Assembly (NCBI GenBank): GCA_008000375.1
Contig: SMOI01000115.1
Span: forward strand, 2,505-62,338
DNA length: 59,834 nt
Direction of reading: 5' to 3'
Source: Poteriospumella lacustris
Lineage: Eukaryota; Sar; Chrysophyceae; Chromulinales; Dinobryaceae
The first letter of the stretch is position 1; each line of letters begins with the position of its first letter. Positions 1 to 11,402 of the stretch are shown one piece after another. A program made the translations under genes and the position numbers. The notes below the pieces were generated by a model, which saw nothing but the letters and a program-made list of their open reading frames with translations, did no database searches and had not been told where the DNA came from.

Positions 1-188
1 AAATCCTCGCCTCGAGTCCAACTGCGATGGGATCCAAAAGACACTCTTGCATAGTTAAGGGTACACAAATAGTTCGGCGGAATGTCATTTGCAAGCAAAC
101 ATTGGCTTCGTGTGATTTGATACCGTAGGCGGACGACCACCTCAACGACTGATCAATTCTATTGTGCTGGAGCCGCGCTTGTTTGACA

Positions 189-1232
189 ATGAACGAGCCC
201 CAAGTTTTTGGGCCGACGAGCAAAATGAAAAGGAAAAACACCAAATCCGATTTGAGCTTTCGATCTGCTAGCTTCATGGCAGTTACTCCAATCCCCGATG
301 ATGGCACAGTTACGGGTCAGACTTTCAACGACGAAACGTCGGATACAGTTCGTGTGAAGAGAAAAAGTCACAAAGGGCCTTCGAGCAAAGTCATTTCCGC
401 GGTGATGCTGTGGGTGAAGAACATCAACAAAATGAGAACGATCCAAATGACAAAGGCTTTCTATCGATGGAAGTATTTTCGCCCAGTTGTCGCTCAATTG
501 TCGGACGAGCCCGCGTCGGCTCCACCGGAGCAGCCCCTCCTGAACGAACAAAAAAGTTCGTTTCTTCAACTTTTTGCCGAAAATGAGCGCCTTCGTGAGC
601 AAACGTTGGAGATAAAACGAAGTAGCGCTTCGTATGAAAAGCAGCTTCGTGTCGCTGCAATGAAGATGGTGATGGTATCGGTTCTGCGCAAGAAATTGAT
701 GATGAAAATTCGCTACTACTTCGACTTGTGGATGAATAACGCCCGCATGATCAACATGGTCATCGCATCATCAGAAAAGGCGATCGAGCTCGAAGTGGGA
801 CTGCAGCAGGTCGAATCAGAACGTGATTACGTCCGCAAAACACAAACGGAAAATGCGAAACTGCGCATGATTCTGAGTCTCACCATCTACTTCTTCAAGT
901 GGAAGTCGAAGGTTGCTCTTTCGATCCTGCGCGACGAGAGGGCAAAGTATGAACTACAGAGGCATTTTATTTTCAATGAGCTACGACGAATGCGCCAGTC
1001 GATTGTGGAGGCGAACGTGGCAGAGCAAGGCGTCTTGCATGAAGCGAAATCGCGAGGGTCCGATGCTCTTGAGCAAATCATCCACCTCCGAGAGAAGCTT
1101 CAACAAATGTGTATGAATTCGAGTGGCACAAAGCAAAGGAGTCGAACCAATTCGGGAGAATCGGATTCGTATCCGGGCAGGAAGGCGGGTAGCGTGGGGG
1201 GTTCTTCGCGTCGGAGCAGTTCGCGGAAATAA
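189..1232 (+). CDS. Coiled-coil protein with three Sfi1-like tryptophan motifs
   Basis: I do not recognise an orthologue. The first ATG is at 189; the open frame extends 27 bases further up but only from a TTG. The 347-residue product is basic and helical. Three spaced segments share an aromatic-x-x-W pattern within a hydrophobic/basic helix: FYRWK (about residue 93), YYFDLW (about 180) and IYFFKW (about 240). That spacing and pattern resemble the centrin-binding repeats of Sfi1-type proteins. Between them lie charged heptad-rich stretches likely to form coiled coil. The C-terminal 40 residues are Ser/Arg/Gly-rich. No intron is needed. A centrosomal or basal-body role would fit the repeats, but this is inference. 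An upstream exon left of the window cannot be excluded. Confidence 0.6.
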   Translation: MNEPQVFGPTSKMKRKNTKSDLSFRSASFMAVTPIPDDGTVTGQTFNDETSDTVRVKRKSHKGPSSKVISAVMLWVKNINKMRTIQMTKAFYRWKYFRPVVAQLSDEPASAPPEQPLLNEQKSSFLQLFAENERLREQTLEIKRSSASYEKQLRVAAMKMVMVSVLRKKLMMKIRYYFDLWMNNARMINMVIASSEKAIELEVGLQQVESERDYVRKTQTENAKLRMILSLTIYFFKWKSKVALSILRDERAKYELQRHFIFNELRRMRQSIVEANVAEQGVLHEAKSRGSDALEQIIHLREKLQQMCMNSSGTKQRSRTNSGESDSYPGRKAGSVGGSSRRSSSRK

Positions 1233-1647
1233 GGATCGCGTTTGGTCTAACAAGCGTGCGGTACTGTCAACCGAATATCCTTAAGTGTGGAATCACGCCG
1301 TAGCGACACATCGCAGCGAGAATATCGACGCATCGACGCAAGAGGCGACGCATCAGTGGTGTTCGCCTGTGTGTCGTAGAATGTGTATAACTACATAACT
1401 CTTATCGCAACATTTGTACAGCTCCTAAGTCTGGGGTTTGCGGTTTGCGTCGTCTGGGTAGCTGCGTCTTGGGCCCCGTCGCCGCCGTCTTCGTCGCCCA
1501 TCGCCGAAGATCGATTTTGATCATTTTCGGGCTTTATTCACTTTGAATACCCGGCTCAACGGTGCGCGGAGAGTTCATTTGCGGCAGCCACCACTGCAAT
1601 ATCTGTTTACTCATTGAAAGTCGCGATCTTTGCGCCGTAGCGTTCTC
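1233..1647. other. Intergenic, upstream of the MYST gene
   Basis: This stretch of 415 bases carries no convincing ORF. It holds the 3' flank of the coiled-coil gene and the presumed promoter of the MYST gene. I see no clear TATA element; the part nearest the MYST start is rich in CG-containing words. Confidence 0.4.
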
Positions 1648-2916
1648 ATGTCAACTCGACGAGCTGCTGCCGCTGCCGCTGCCGTCGCGGAAACCAAACG
1701 AATCGAAGTTGGTGACCGATTTTTAGTCCGTTGGAAGAATGGACAGATGTATCCTGCGGAAGTCATCGACATTCGGGTCATGAAGGGAAAGAGCGCCGAT
1801 GAGAAGCGACCAGAAGACCATGAGTACTACGTGCACTATATCCACTTCGACCGCCGCCTTGATGAGTGGACCACTCTGGATCGAATCGATGTGAACAGCC
1901 CCGTCGCCTCCTCCCATGACAACGAGGCCGGCGACCACTCTCGCCACAAGAAAAAGAGGAAAATCGACGACTCTGGGGACAGCGCCGCGGGTCACGGCGC
2001 CGACTCGCGCGACGAGAAAGAAACGCTGTTGGAGGCGCTGGAGAAGGAAACGGAGGAAATCACGAAGGTGAAGAACATTCAGTGCATCGTCCTGGGCCGC
2101 TACGAGATTGACACGTGGTACTTTTCTCCGTATCCCGACGAGTACGCCGGCGACGAGAAGATGTACATCTGCGAGTACTGTCTGAAGTACATGAAGAAGC
2201 AGCGCACGCTGGTGAACCATAGTCTGCAGTGCCACATGCGCTCGCCGCCGGGCCGCAAGATATACGACGATGGCGCGCTGACGATGTTCGAGATCGACGG
2301 CCGCGAGCACAAGCTGTACTGCCAGAACCTCTGCCTCCTGTCCAAGCTCTTCTTGGACCACAAGACGCTCTACTACGACGTGGATCCCTTCCTGTTCTAC
2401 GCCCTGTGCGAAGTTGACGCGGAGGGCCACCATATTGTGGGGTACTTTTCAAAGGAAAAGCACTCGCAGGACAACTACAACCTGGCCTGCATCCTCACCT
2501 TCCCGCCCTACCAGCGCAAGGGCTACGGGAAGTTCCTCATCTCCATTTCGTACGAGCTGACGAAGCGAGAAAACACTGTCGGCTCCCCTGAGAAACCTTT
2601 GTCGGACCTGGGGCGCATCAGCTATCGGTCGTATTGGGCCTACGTCATTTTGAGTATATTCCAGGACCGCAGCACGCTGCAGACCATCACCATCGACCGC
2701 ATCAGCAAGCTCACCGGCATCCGGCACGAGGACATTCTGTCCACTTTGCACTCGCTGAACATGATCAAGCACTGGAAGGGACAGCACGTGATCTGTGTCA
2801 ACCGCGCCGTCATCGACCACTTCCTGCACGAGTCCGCCAAGAAGATTCTGCTCTGTCGACCTGAGTGTCTCACCTGGCAGCCTCCGGAGCGCAGTGCGAA
2901 AGCCGCGGCGAAGTGA
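1648..2916 (+). CDS. MYST-family histone acetyltransferase (Esa1/Tip60 type)
   Basis: Catalytic subunit of a NuA4-like complex, expected to acetylate histone H4/H2A lysines from acetyl-CoA in the nucleus. The start is the ATG at 1648; the frame is open 18 bases further only through a TTG. Of 422 residues, 18-82 form a Tudor-knot/chromo-barrel domain, followed by a basic linker. The MYST zinc finger shows C175, C178, H191 and C195. The acetyl-CoA loop QRKGYG is at 289-294. The catalytic Cys (ACILT, about 281) and Glu (SPEKPLSDLG, about 315) are present, as is the family's autoacetylated Lys (FSKEK, about 269). Chromo-barrel plus a single zinc finger, without PHD fingers, points to the Esa1/Tip60/MOF subgroup. 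No intron is apparent, unlike most neighbours. Confidence 0.95.
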   Translation: MSTRRAAAAAAAVAETKRIEVGDRFLVRWKNGQMYPAEVIDIRVMKGKSADEKRPEDHEYYVHYIHFDRRLDEWTTLDRIDVNSPVASSHDNEAGDHSRHKKKRKIDDSGDSAAGHGADSRDEKETLLEALEKETEEITKVKNIQCIVLGRYEIDTWYFSPYPDEYAGDEKMYICEYCLKYMKKQRTLVNHSLQCHMRSPPGRKIYDDGALTMFEIDGREHKLYCQNLCLLSKLFLDHKTLYYDVDPFLFYALCEVDAEGHHIVGYFSKEKHSQDNYNLACILTFPPYQRKGYGKFLISISYELTKRENTVGSPEKPLSDLGRISYRSYWAYVILSIFQDRSTLQTITIDRISKLTGIRHEDILSTLHSLNMIKHWKGQHVICVNRAVIDHFLHESAKKILLCRPECLTWQPPERSAKAAAK

Positions 2917-3099
2917 GCATCGCGCTGCCCGAGAGCTGTCTGTCGAACACGCGTTTGTAAATACAAAGGGAACCAATAATTATAAGTGCACAGTTACACC
3001 GAGCGGTGGACCGGACTGATCACGAAGGGCGCACATGACATGTGCTGGTGATGAAAGAAATAGGCAGTAAGAAATGATCGCGCGAGGACAGGAGAGCGC

Positions 3100-6000
3100 T
3101 TAGATGAGGTTGTTCGCAAGAGCCAGCTCCTCTTCGTCCTCGTCGAGCTCCTCGCCGGCCTTCAGCTTCTTCTGAATGACCTTGAGCACCGCCTTCTCGT
3201 CGCGCTTGGAGAGCTTCTTCTTCGGCGCCTTCACCTCGGTGACGTTGCCCAACGCGTCGACCATCTCGGTCAACACAGGCGCGTCCGAGATCTTGTCATC
3301 TTGGCGCGTCATCCAGCCGACCTCGCCCTTCGTGGTGAGGTGGCCGGCGTCCATGACCCACTCCTCGGGGCACAGCGTCGAGACGAACTCGTTGTTGTGT
3401 GAGATGATGACCACACCTCCCTCGTACTCCTCGATGGCTCCCGCAAGGGCACCGAGCGAGTCTCTGTCGAGGTAGTTGGTGGGCTCGTCGAGAATGAGAA
3501 TGTGCGGCTGGTTCCACATGGAAGCAGCGAGCACCACTTTCACCTTCTGGCCGCCCGACAAGGCGCCCATGCGGTAGTGAGTGGCGAACTCCGCAGAGAG
3601 GCCGCAGTCACCCAAGTGCTTCTCCACGTTAGCCGACGACAACGTGCGGATGTAGAGGCCTGAGCGCTGGGCGATTCTCGCGTCGATGGCCTTGGCGGCC
3701 TTGTCCCAGCCGCGGCGGGTCAACGTCTTCATGCCGACGTAGTTCTCGGAGCCGTCGCGGAACTTCACCTCGTACTCGAACTCCTTGTTCTTCGCCTCAC
3801 GGCGCGTGCCCAGGAGCTCGACGATGACCTTGTTCGCCTTGTAAGGCTTGCCGTCGTCGCCTGTCCAGCTGTACTCAAAGGGTTCCTTCTGCAGGCGGGC
3901 CTCTTCCTCCGTCAGAACCATGCTGACCTTCACGAGCGACTCCTTGTCCTCGCCGTTCGAATAGCGCCAGCGGATGTACTCGTTGGCAGTCTTGTCCAAG
4001 TGGCTCTCGATGTGGTGGAAGGCGTGCTGTGCGACGTACGCGATACGCGCGTTGGGGTGCTTCCAGACATCGCCGGTCTGCGGCACGACCTCGCCGGTCA
4101 GCACCTTGATCATGGTCGACTTTCCGGCACCGTTCTCGCCCACACATCCCACGCGAGATGCCATGGACACCTGAATCGTGATGTCGAAGAGGGTAGGCGT
4201 CGTGTTGCCGGGGTACGTGAAGTCGCAGTGCGACATCTTCATGAGCGCCTTGGAGCGCGACTTGACGCCCTCGATGGGTCCGGGCTGGGGGAACTTGAAC
4301 TTCATCTTGGTCTCCTTCATCGAGAAGTAGGCCTTGGCGTCGGGATTCTGCTCGATAAACTTGTTGAGGTTTCCGCGGAACTGGCGCAACTTCAGCCGCT
4401 CGATCTGAATGATATCCGTGCAGCAGTCGTTGAGGAAGCCCGAATCGTGCGACACCATGATGCAGGTGACGTTCTTGAGCGAGTTGATGTAGGTCTTGAC
4501 CCAGGCCACGTTGATGACGTCCAAGTGGTTCGTGGGCTCATCCAGCAGCAAGATGTCTGCTCGCTGCAACATGGCTCTGGCTAAGGCGAGCTTCATGCGC
4601 CAGCCGCCGGACAGCGACGACACAGGGTTATTCGGCTTTGCCTTTCCGTCTTCGCGGAAGCCGACCGTGGACATCACAGACAAAACCTCATCGCGCGAGC
4701 TACCGGCAAGGCGAGGGTCCTGCATAATGTAGTCCACGCAGCTCAAGTGGGACAACTCGCCCAGAATATCGGCCTCAACGAACACCGTGCGCACCTCGCT
4801 GGCATCCGGGAAGCCCTCCACAGAGCCGTTGGCAATAGCTCTCATGAGCGTGGACTTGCCGGACTCGTTACCACCCAGCAAGCCGTACTTGTGGCCTCTC
4901 TTCAACTTCATCGCCGTGTTGTGGAGCAAAATCTTCGTTCCGTAAGCGAGGGTAAACTGGCAGTTGCAGAGCACCTCGGCGCCATCGTCGTCCTCCTCGA
5001 CGATTTCGATAGGCTTGCCGAGCTCGCGGCACTCCACGCGAAGCAGCTTCGTGGCCTCTTTCGCGGCTTGGGCACCGACCAGAGGAGTAAGGTAGCGCTC
5101 GATCTCCTCCCAGTCCTCTTTCTCAAAGCGCTCGAGATTCATCAACGAGTGCATCAGCTTCGCGACGTGGGCCAACTCTGTATCAAAGCCGGAGACGGAC
5201 ACTTTCGCACGCAGAGAATCGAAGAGAGTGCCGTCGTCGAATGGCTTCGTGCGCTTCTTAGCCTCCTCGCACATGACGGCAAGTCGCTCCAACTGGCGAC
5301 AGGCGCGCTCCGCGACCGATCGCGCTTCGGGATCCGACATATTATCGGCGGCGAATTGCAAAGCAGGCATCAGCGTGGGCAAGAAAGGCTCGGCATCGAC
5401 AGGATCGTCAACCAACTTGCTCATGTTGTCGATGATGACCGCAGACTGGCGTCTCGTAGCGGTCACTTTCGAGCGCAGGCCGCGGATCAGCAGGGGCACC
5501 ACCATCGCCAAAGCAGGCGACTCGACAGACTGCACGAAAGTGACTCCTGCGAGAGAGTGCATCAGCTCGGGTACTTCGTCGGGATGAGAAATACTGCGCA
5601 CGATCTTGGAAGTCATGTGCTCGATATCTCTGTTGCCGATGACGTTGCACGCAGTGGTCATCGCCTCGAAAGCGGCCTGGCTGACCTCCTTCTTGGGCTC
5701 AGCCATCGACAGCGTGACTTGCGGGATGACCTGCACGCACACACGATCGAAAATTAAAGCTGAAGTCTCAACAGCGACAGAGAGAAACAGCACAATCCTT
5801 ACATTTGGGAGCGAGAAGCCAAGCTGATATGGCGCGTGGTCGCTGAACGACGCGATGATCTTCAGTGACAAAGTTCTTGTTTGCCACGCGACACCGCTCT
5901 TCGAAGCTTCGAAAAGGGCAGGAAGTACCTCCCGAACACAGTTGGGGCTCATCTTGGATGTGATGGCGAGGGCGGCGGACTCAGCGGCCGCGCGAATGCG

Positions 6001-6358
6001 CGCTTGCTTACTTCCGGATCCGTTCAAAATGACAGGGAGGGCGTTGATGAGGTGCGCCTCAGCAACAAGAATGCACTCATTGGCAAGTGCTTCAAAAGCT
6101 CCTAAGGCTCCAACAACTCCATCGACTTCGGATCCTTTGCCTCCCAAGTTGGCCTGGAATCAACTTCAAGTTGAACTACATCTCCGCAACACTTAGGAGA
6201 GACTAAGAGGCACGACTTACCACTTCAATGAGGTTGGGGATCAATCTGGACAAGGCGCGAGGCTCCGCCTTCACATGATTGACAGTAGCAGAGGCAAGAT
6301 CGCCGGGAGCAGCGATCGACAAGGTTTGAAACAAAGAGGCGAGCTTTTCTTCTTCCAT
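3100..6358 (-). CDS. Elongation factor 3 (ABC-F type translation factor with HEAT and chromodomain)
   Basis: Ribosome-bound ATPase that promotes E-site tRNA release during elongation. Three exons: 6221-6358, 5803-6153 and 3100-5730, joined by introns 6154-6220 (67 bp) and 5731-5802 (72 bp); the product is 1039 residues, the family's usual size. The N-terminal third is HEAT repeats, then a four-helix linker. ABC1 has Walker A GGNESGKST (unusual NE where NG is typical), signature LSGGW and Walker B ILLLDEPTNHLD. ABC2 has GENGAGKST, LSGGQ and ILILDEPTNYLD. ABC2 carries the chromodomain insertion diagnostic of EF3 (starting FEYSWTGDDGKPYKANKVIV). The tail is Lys/Glu-rich. The second intron lacks stops and is a multiple of three, so it translates through; removing it restores the family alignment (GFSLPN-VIPQV). 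It is head to head with beta-adaptin. Confidence 0.95.
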
Positions 6359-6821
6359 TCTTATTGGGAGGGAGGTCTTTCGAGTATAAACGATTTGATG
6401 AAAATCAAATTAACAATTCTTGGGTGGTGATCAATAAATTATGAGGTGAGTATCCAACTGGATCAAATGGAATTCTTCCCACAGAAGATCCGGGATCTTT
6501 TTGGATTTCGTTGAAGAAGCGACGTAAACTTCCGAGAGGATCTTGAAGCAACACTTCAACATTCCCAAAGGACCCAACCCCGAAATGGGGTTTTCCTGGC
6601 TGGGTGGGAGGAAATCGCCAGGACGAAAAACCGCGTGTGGGGCAGCTTGTGCATCTGGGTAAATGGCTCTGTACACATGGCTACAGCTTGACTACAACGA
6701 GTGTGTGTGCTCAAGATCCCAAGCTCTTCGACGGTCTTTCTCTCACTCATATCATATAGCTGTACCGTCTCACAACTCAAAGGAAAACGGCGATCTCTAC
6801 GTATCCGATCCAGAAAGAGCA
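6359..6821. promoter_or_regulatory. Shared upstream region of EF3 and beta-adaptin
   Basis: These 463 bases separate two divergent start codons and must carry both 5'UTRs and promoters. Small minus-strand ORFs here (6431-6676 and 6556-6894) have no recognisable family and overlap the adaptin first exon, so I treat them as chance. Confidence 0.4.
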
Positions 6822-9749
6822 ATGGCTGCAAGGTGAGGACAGCAGTAGGTGCTCTTTGATATTTTTGTTGGTCACTGAATGACACATACTCCACAGAGGA
6901 AAGAAAGCCGGAAACGATTCGCGTTTCTTCTCATCGTCGAAGAAAGGTGAAAACCATGAATTACGTGAAGAGTTGAGAAGCCCTCAGCGCGATAGAAAGC
7001 GTGACGCAGTGAAGAAGGTAAGTGCCGGGGTCCTTTCCCTTTGGGTCGCTTAGGTGTTGATTGTCGGTGCCCTGACATGGTCTTTGTGTTCTACAGGTTA
7101 TCGCCAACATGACCATCGGAAAGGATGTCTCCACGCTATTTACGGACGTCATTAACTGCATCCAAACAGGTAAAGTCAATTGTCGAATTGACCTTGCGAG
7201 TGATGCCGCCTCTTACTCGCTGTATGCACGTCGCAGACAATTTGGAGCTGAAGAAGTTGGTCTACCTTTACCTCATCAACTATGCGAAGAGTCAGCCCGA
7301 CCTTGCTCTTTTGGCTGTGAATACATTCGTGAAGGATGCGAATGACCCGAATCCCCTCATTCGCGCTCTGGCTATTCGCACGATGGGCTGCATTCGCGTC
7401 GAGAAGATCACCGAGTATCTTTGCGAGCCGTTGAGTCGTTGCTTGAAGGATGAAGATCCATACGTTCGTAAAACCGCTGCCGTTTGTGTTGCGAAGCTGT
7501 ATGACATCTCTCCTGAGCTTGTGGAGGACCGCGGCTTCGTCGACAACCTCCGCGAGATGATCTCGGACGCCAATCCCACCGTCGTGGCGAACGCTGTTTC
7601 CGCCTTGAACGAAATCGCGGAGAACTCCGGAAAGGATGTGATGATGATGACGGCGAACGTGCTCCAAAAGCTTCTCGCTGCGCTGAACGAGTGTACTGAG
7701 TGGGGCCAGGTTTTTATTCTGGACTCGCTGTCGCTGTATGCGCCTCAGGACGCCCGCGAGGCGGAAGGGATCATTGAGCGCGTCACTCCTCGCTTGCAAC
7801 ATGCGAACTCGGCAGTGGTAATGTCGGCTGTGAAGGTGATCCTTCGCTATCTCGACGAGGTGACGAATCAGGAGACCGTGCGCGCTGTGTGCAAGAAGCT
7901 GGCGCCTCCTCTGGTGACGCTCCTGAACTCCGAGCCGGAAATCCAGTACGTGGCCCTGCGCAACATCAACTTGATCGTGCTGAAGCACCCCAAGATCCTT
8001 GAACACGAAATTAAAGTCTTCTTCTGCAAGTACAACGACCCCATCTACGTGAAGATGGAGAAGCTGGAGATCATCATTCGCCTCGTGTCCGAGAAGAACG
8101 TCGAGCAGGTGCTGCTCGAGCTCAAAGAGTACGCCACCGAGGTCGACGTCGACTTCTTGCGCCGATCGGTGCGTGCAATCGGTCGCTGCGCAATCAAGTT
8201 GGAGCGCGCCACGGAGCGGTGCATCAACGTGTTGCTCGACCTGATCAAGACGAAGGTGAGCTACGTCGTGCAAGAGGCCGTCGTCGTCATCAAGGACATC
8301 TTCCGCAAATATCCCAACCGCTACGAGGCGATTATCGCAACGCTCTGTGAGAATCTGGAGGATCTGGACGAGCCCGAGGCGAAGGCGTCGATGATTTGGA
8401 TCATCGGTGAATACGCCGAGCGTATCGACAACGCCGACGAGCTGCTCGACAGCTTCCTCGAGTCTTTCAGCGATGAAACGTCGCTCGTGCAGCTGCAGCT
8501 CCTCACGGCCACCGTGAAGCTGTTCCTGAAACAGCCTGAATCCGCACAGGAGATGGTACAGCGTGTCCTAAGTCTCGCGACGGAGCACAGCGACAATCCC
8601 GATCTCCGCGATCGCGGCTACGTGTACTGGCGGTTGCTGTCGAGCGACCCGGAAGCAGCGCGCGCGGTGGTGCTCGCACAGAAGCCAGAGATTGGCGACG
8701 ACACGTTCACTGTCGAGCCTGCATTGCTCGACGAGCTCATCTCGCAGATCTCGACGTTGTCCTCGATCTACCACAAGCCGGTGGACGCCTTCGTGATGAA
8801 GTCGCTCGCCGTCAGCAACGTCGACGAAGAGCCCGAGGATGAGGACGATGTCATCGGCGTTGCGGATGACGACACGGACGCGCCCCGTCAGGATTACTCG
8901 TCGTCGACGGCATCTGCGGCGCCCGCGCGCCCTGCTCCAGTCGCGAAGCCCGCCAGCACTACCACGGACCTGCTCGATCTGCTCGACGATTCGCCCGTTC
9001 CGCCGACCCCGCCGGCTGCCGCGTCTTCGGTTGCGAGACATCCTGTCGTGAACGCCGAGACTGGCAAGGGCGTGACTATTGCCCTCGCGTCGGTGCAACG
9101 CGATGGTCAAGTGGTGTTGGACTTGGAGGTGGGCAACACGACCGCGACGCCGCTGTCGGCGATCGCCATCCAGCTCAACAAGAACATCCACGGCTTGGCT
9201 CCCGTAAACCCGCACGTCTCGCTGCCCTTCGCGATTTCGAACAACCGCAGCGCCAATGTCTTGGTCCCCTTGCAAATCAACCCGCAGCTCATCAACTCCG
9301 CGGACGCCAGTGGTCAGATCCAAGCCGCCGTCAAGAACCTAGCCAACAACACTGTCTTCTACTTCGCGTTCACCGTCGACTTCGAGGCGCTCGTTGCCGC
9401 CGTCGCTGCGCCGGATGTGACGACGTTTGCTGGTCAGTGGAAGTCTGCTGACGAGTCTCAGGAGGCGTCGGTGGTCATCAAAGACCTGCCGTCGCTCGAC
9501 TTGGCGGTGATCCAGAGCAAACTGGCTGCGAGAAACATCGTGTTCGTCGTGAACCGCGACCTGCCCGGGCAGGACGGCCAGAAGGCTTCCTATTACTTCG
9601 CGCGCACGCTGACAAACGTGAACTACCTCATCGAACTGAAGTTCAAGGCGGGTATGAACGTCTGCAAAGTGTCGGTGCGGTCGACGTCCAAGTCCGTGGC
9701 GGAGAACTGCAAGCTCAGTGTTGCGAAGATCCTCCTGGCGCACCAATAG
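6822..9749 (+). CDS. AP-1/AP-2 beta-adaptin (adaptor complex large subunit)
   Basis: Large subunit of a clathrin adaptor complex, acting at the trans-Golgi/endosome or plasma membrane. Four exons: 6822-6832, 6897-7017, 7097-7169 and 7237-9749; introns of 64, 79 and 67 bp. The first exon encodes only MAA plus two bases of an Arg codon; splicing then gives GNDSRFFSSSKKGE, matching the SKYFTTTKKGE-type start of beta-adaptins, so the start is well supported. The product is 905 residues. The trunk (to about 600) is armadillo/HEAT helices with the near-invariant DNLELKKLVYLYLINYAKSQPD and ALNECTEWGQ. The hinge contains a clathrin box, LLDLLDD. The C-terminal third is the appendage (ear) domain. As in many protists, AP-1 and AP-2 beta cannot be told apart from this sequence. 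Confidence 0.95.
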
Positions 9750-10585
9750 ACGCGAACGTGGATGCATTACAGGCGGTTGTAATTCTTTCTTAAATTGTAG
9801 TTGCGTAACAGTGCAACGATGATGATTGCGCGTCGACAAGCTCGCATGTCAAACGACGCCAACGCCAGTGGTCGGTCGACCTCAAACGCCATCGGGGTGC
9901 CATCGGCTCGGCGGGGATATGTGCACTTGTGTTCGCGCGCCCTGGTAAGCAATAGTAGCTTACTTAGCAAGAAACGTGAGATTGGGAGAGGCACTTCTCA
10001 CTTCCCCCACCGTGCAACGAGCATGAAGTATTCACACCTTGCATCACAATCTAAGCTATTCAAGCCCTCTTACATGCAAATCACGAGTGGTGAAGCACCA
10101 ACACGTTGGAAACACCGACAACTCCAGAGTCAACACTGGCACCAACACTTTCTCCAGCACCAACACCGGAGTTAACATTCCTATCACCAACTCAAGCGTA
10201 TTAACCAACAGAATCATCGCTGGCGAAAGCTCCCACACAATCACCAGCAGCGCCTGCACCAGCTTTGTAAGAAGACGCTCAAGCGGGCAACCCGCTCGAT
10301 CAGTTGGATTTGTCTCCCTTCCGATTCCCTCTTTAATGACGTTGGAGGCAGTGATGAAGGTTCCTGAAGTCCAGGATGAGACAAGGCTCTTGAACAATGT
10401 GACGAAGACGGGGGTGATTGGGCCAGACTTGGCGTTGTGCGCTCTCGTATAATGAATGCACTGTCCACCTTCTCGGTCGACCATTCCGTCCACCTGCAGC
10501 GTTTCCTGTGGAGGACCATATGCCCTAGTCATTGGGCGATATCGTCGCGCTCATTTGCCTAGTGGTCGTGAAGGTCGTTCAGTCG

Positions 10586-10686
10586 TGCATCATTCGTTTG
10601 CTACAAACTGCATCATTCGTTTGTCGTTTGGCTCCGTGTAGCAAACGACTGCATCATTCGTTTGTCGTTTGCTACACGGAGCCAAA
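10586..10686. repeat. Cluster of direct repeats with a perfect 23-bp stem-loop
   Basis: The 15-mer TGCATCATTCGTTTG starts at 10586, 10609 and 10650. The last two copies sit inside a 24-bp direct repeat (10607-10630 and 10648-10671). In addition, 10627-10649 is a perfect inverted repeat of 10664-10686 around a 14-base loop. This is a compact nested direct/inverted arrangement with no coding explanation. Confidence 0.8.
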
Positions 10687-10789
10687 TCGCATCAACTATA
10701 CTATCGCACAACATAACCGTCACCCATTCATCAGTCGCTTGTCATCATTTGTTACGCTAAACCCGCGCATCAACTACATTGCACTTACA

Positions 10790-10812
10790 CTAACCCTGAC
10801 CCTAACCCTAAC
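10790..10812. repeat. Interstitial telomere-like tract, (CTAACC)n
   Basis: About four units of CTAACC/CCCTAA, one with a G substitution (CTGACC), occur in mid-window. This is the TTAGGG-type telomere repeat on the other strand. Both sides are ordinary sequence, so it is interstitial and not a chromosome end. Confidence 0.7.
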
Positions 10813-11402
10813 AACGAATCGTCAGACAACGCAACGCAGAAGATGCACAGTGTTCGACATCCTTGCGAAGCCATCGACCGTGTGATGTTCGTGTTGGTAC
10901 CAACTCTGCGAACACCAGCGAAGGTATCCCGCTGCGAGTCGATCCGAGTGATATTCGTTGCGTTACCCAGCAATCGGCGTGGGAGACGGACACAGCAGTG
11001 ACAGCGCTATTTTGGAAGAGACTATGAGAACAGGCGGTGCGATCGTTTGCCTCAGTTTGGTCGTCAACATCATACGTTGTTTTCTGCGCCCAACTAAGTC
11101 TCGCACAACTGATTCCAACTACATACCTTCATGCTGGGAGATCAACTATCGTTTGCGATAGGTGTCGCTGTGTCGATATCTGATGCAGATATCATGGCGG
11201 GCAATCCAAATATCCTTTAAAACAGGGGCTCGTGCGAGGACACCAAAGTGAAACGTAAAGACCAGCGAAATTCCGAAAATTTGCGATACGAATTAATCAT
11301 TTTCTGACCCTTAGTGGGACTGTGCTCCACACATTCCACTTTGGGGAATAAAAAACAACTACTTTGGGTTTTATGTCGTTTACAAAAGAACTCCCCCGCG
11401 GC

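Larger units (their letters stand above)
9750..11402. other. Gene-poor intergenic region with short repeats
   Basis: These 1.65 kb lie between the converging 3' ends of beta-adaptin and TM9SF. Small ORFs exist (for example 10039-10452 with an Asn/Thr-rich stretch), but none has a recognisable domain, good start context or splice continuity. The region contains a cluster of direct and inverted short repeats near 10,580-10,690 and a telomere-like tract at 10,790-10,812, listed separately. Confidence 0.5.

Noticed and set aside
1723-2433. 236-codon minus-strand ORF
   Set aside because: Antisense to the conserved MYST catalytic domain; Val/Arg-rich shadow.
4747-5757. 336-codon plus-strand ORF
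   Set aside because: It is antisense to the EF3 gene, with Leu/Arg/His-rich shadow composition and no domain.
7176-8273. 365-codon minus-strand ORF
   Set aside because: Antisense shadow of beta-adaptin, with biased composition and no family.
10039-10452. Asn/Thr-rich ORF resembling repeat-type surface proteins
   Set aside because: Short, composed of simple repeats, with no signal peptide, splice continuity or recognised domain.
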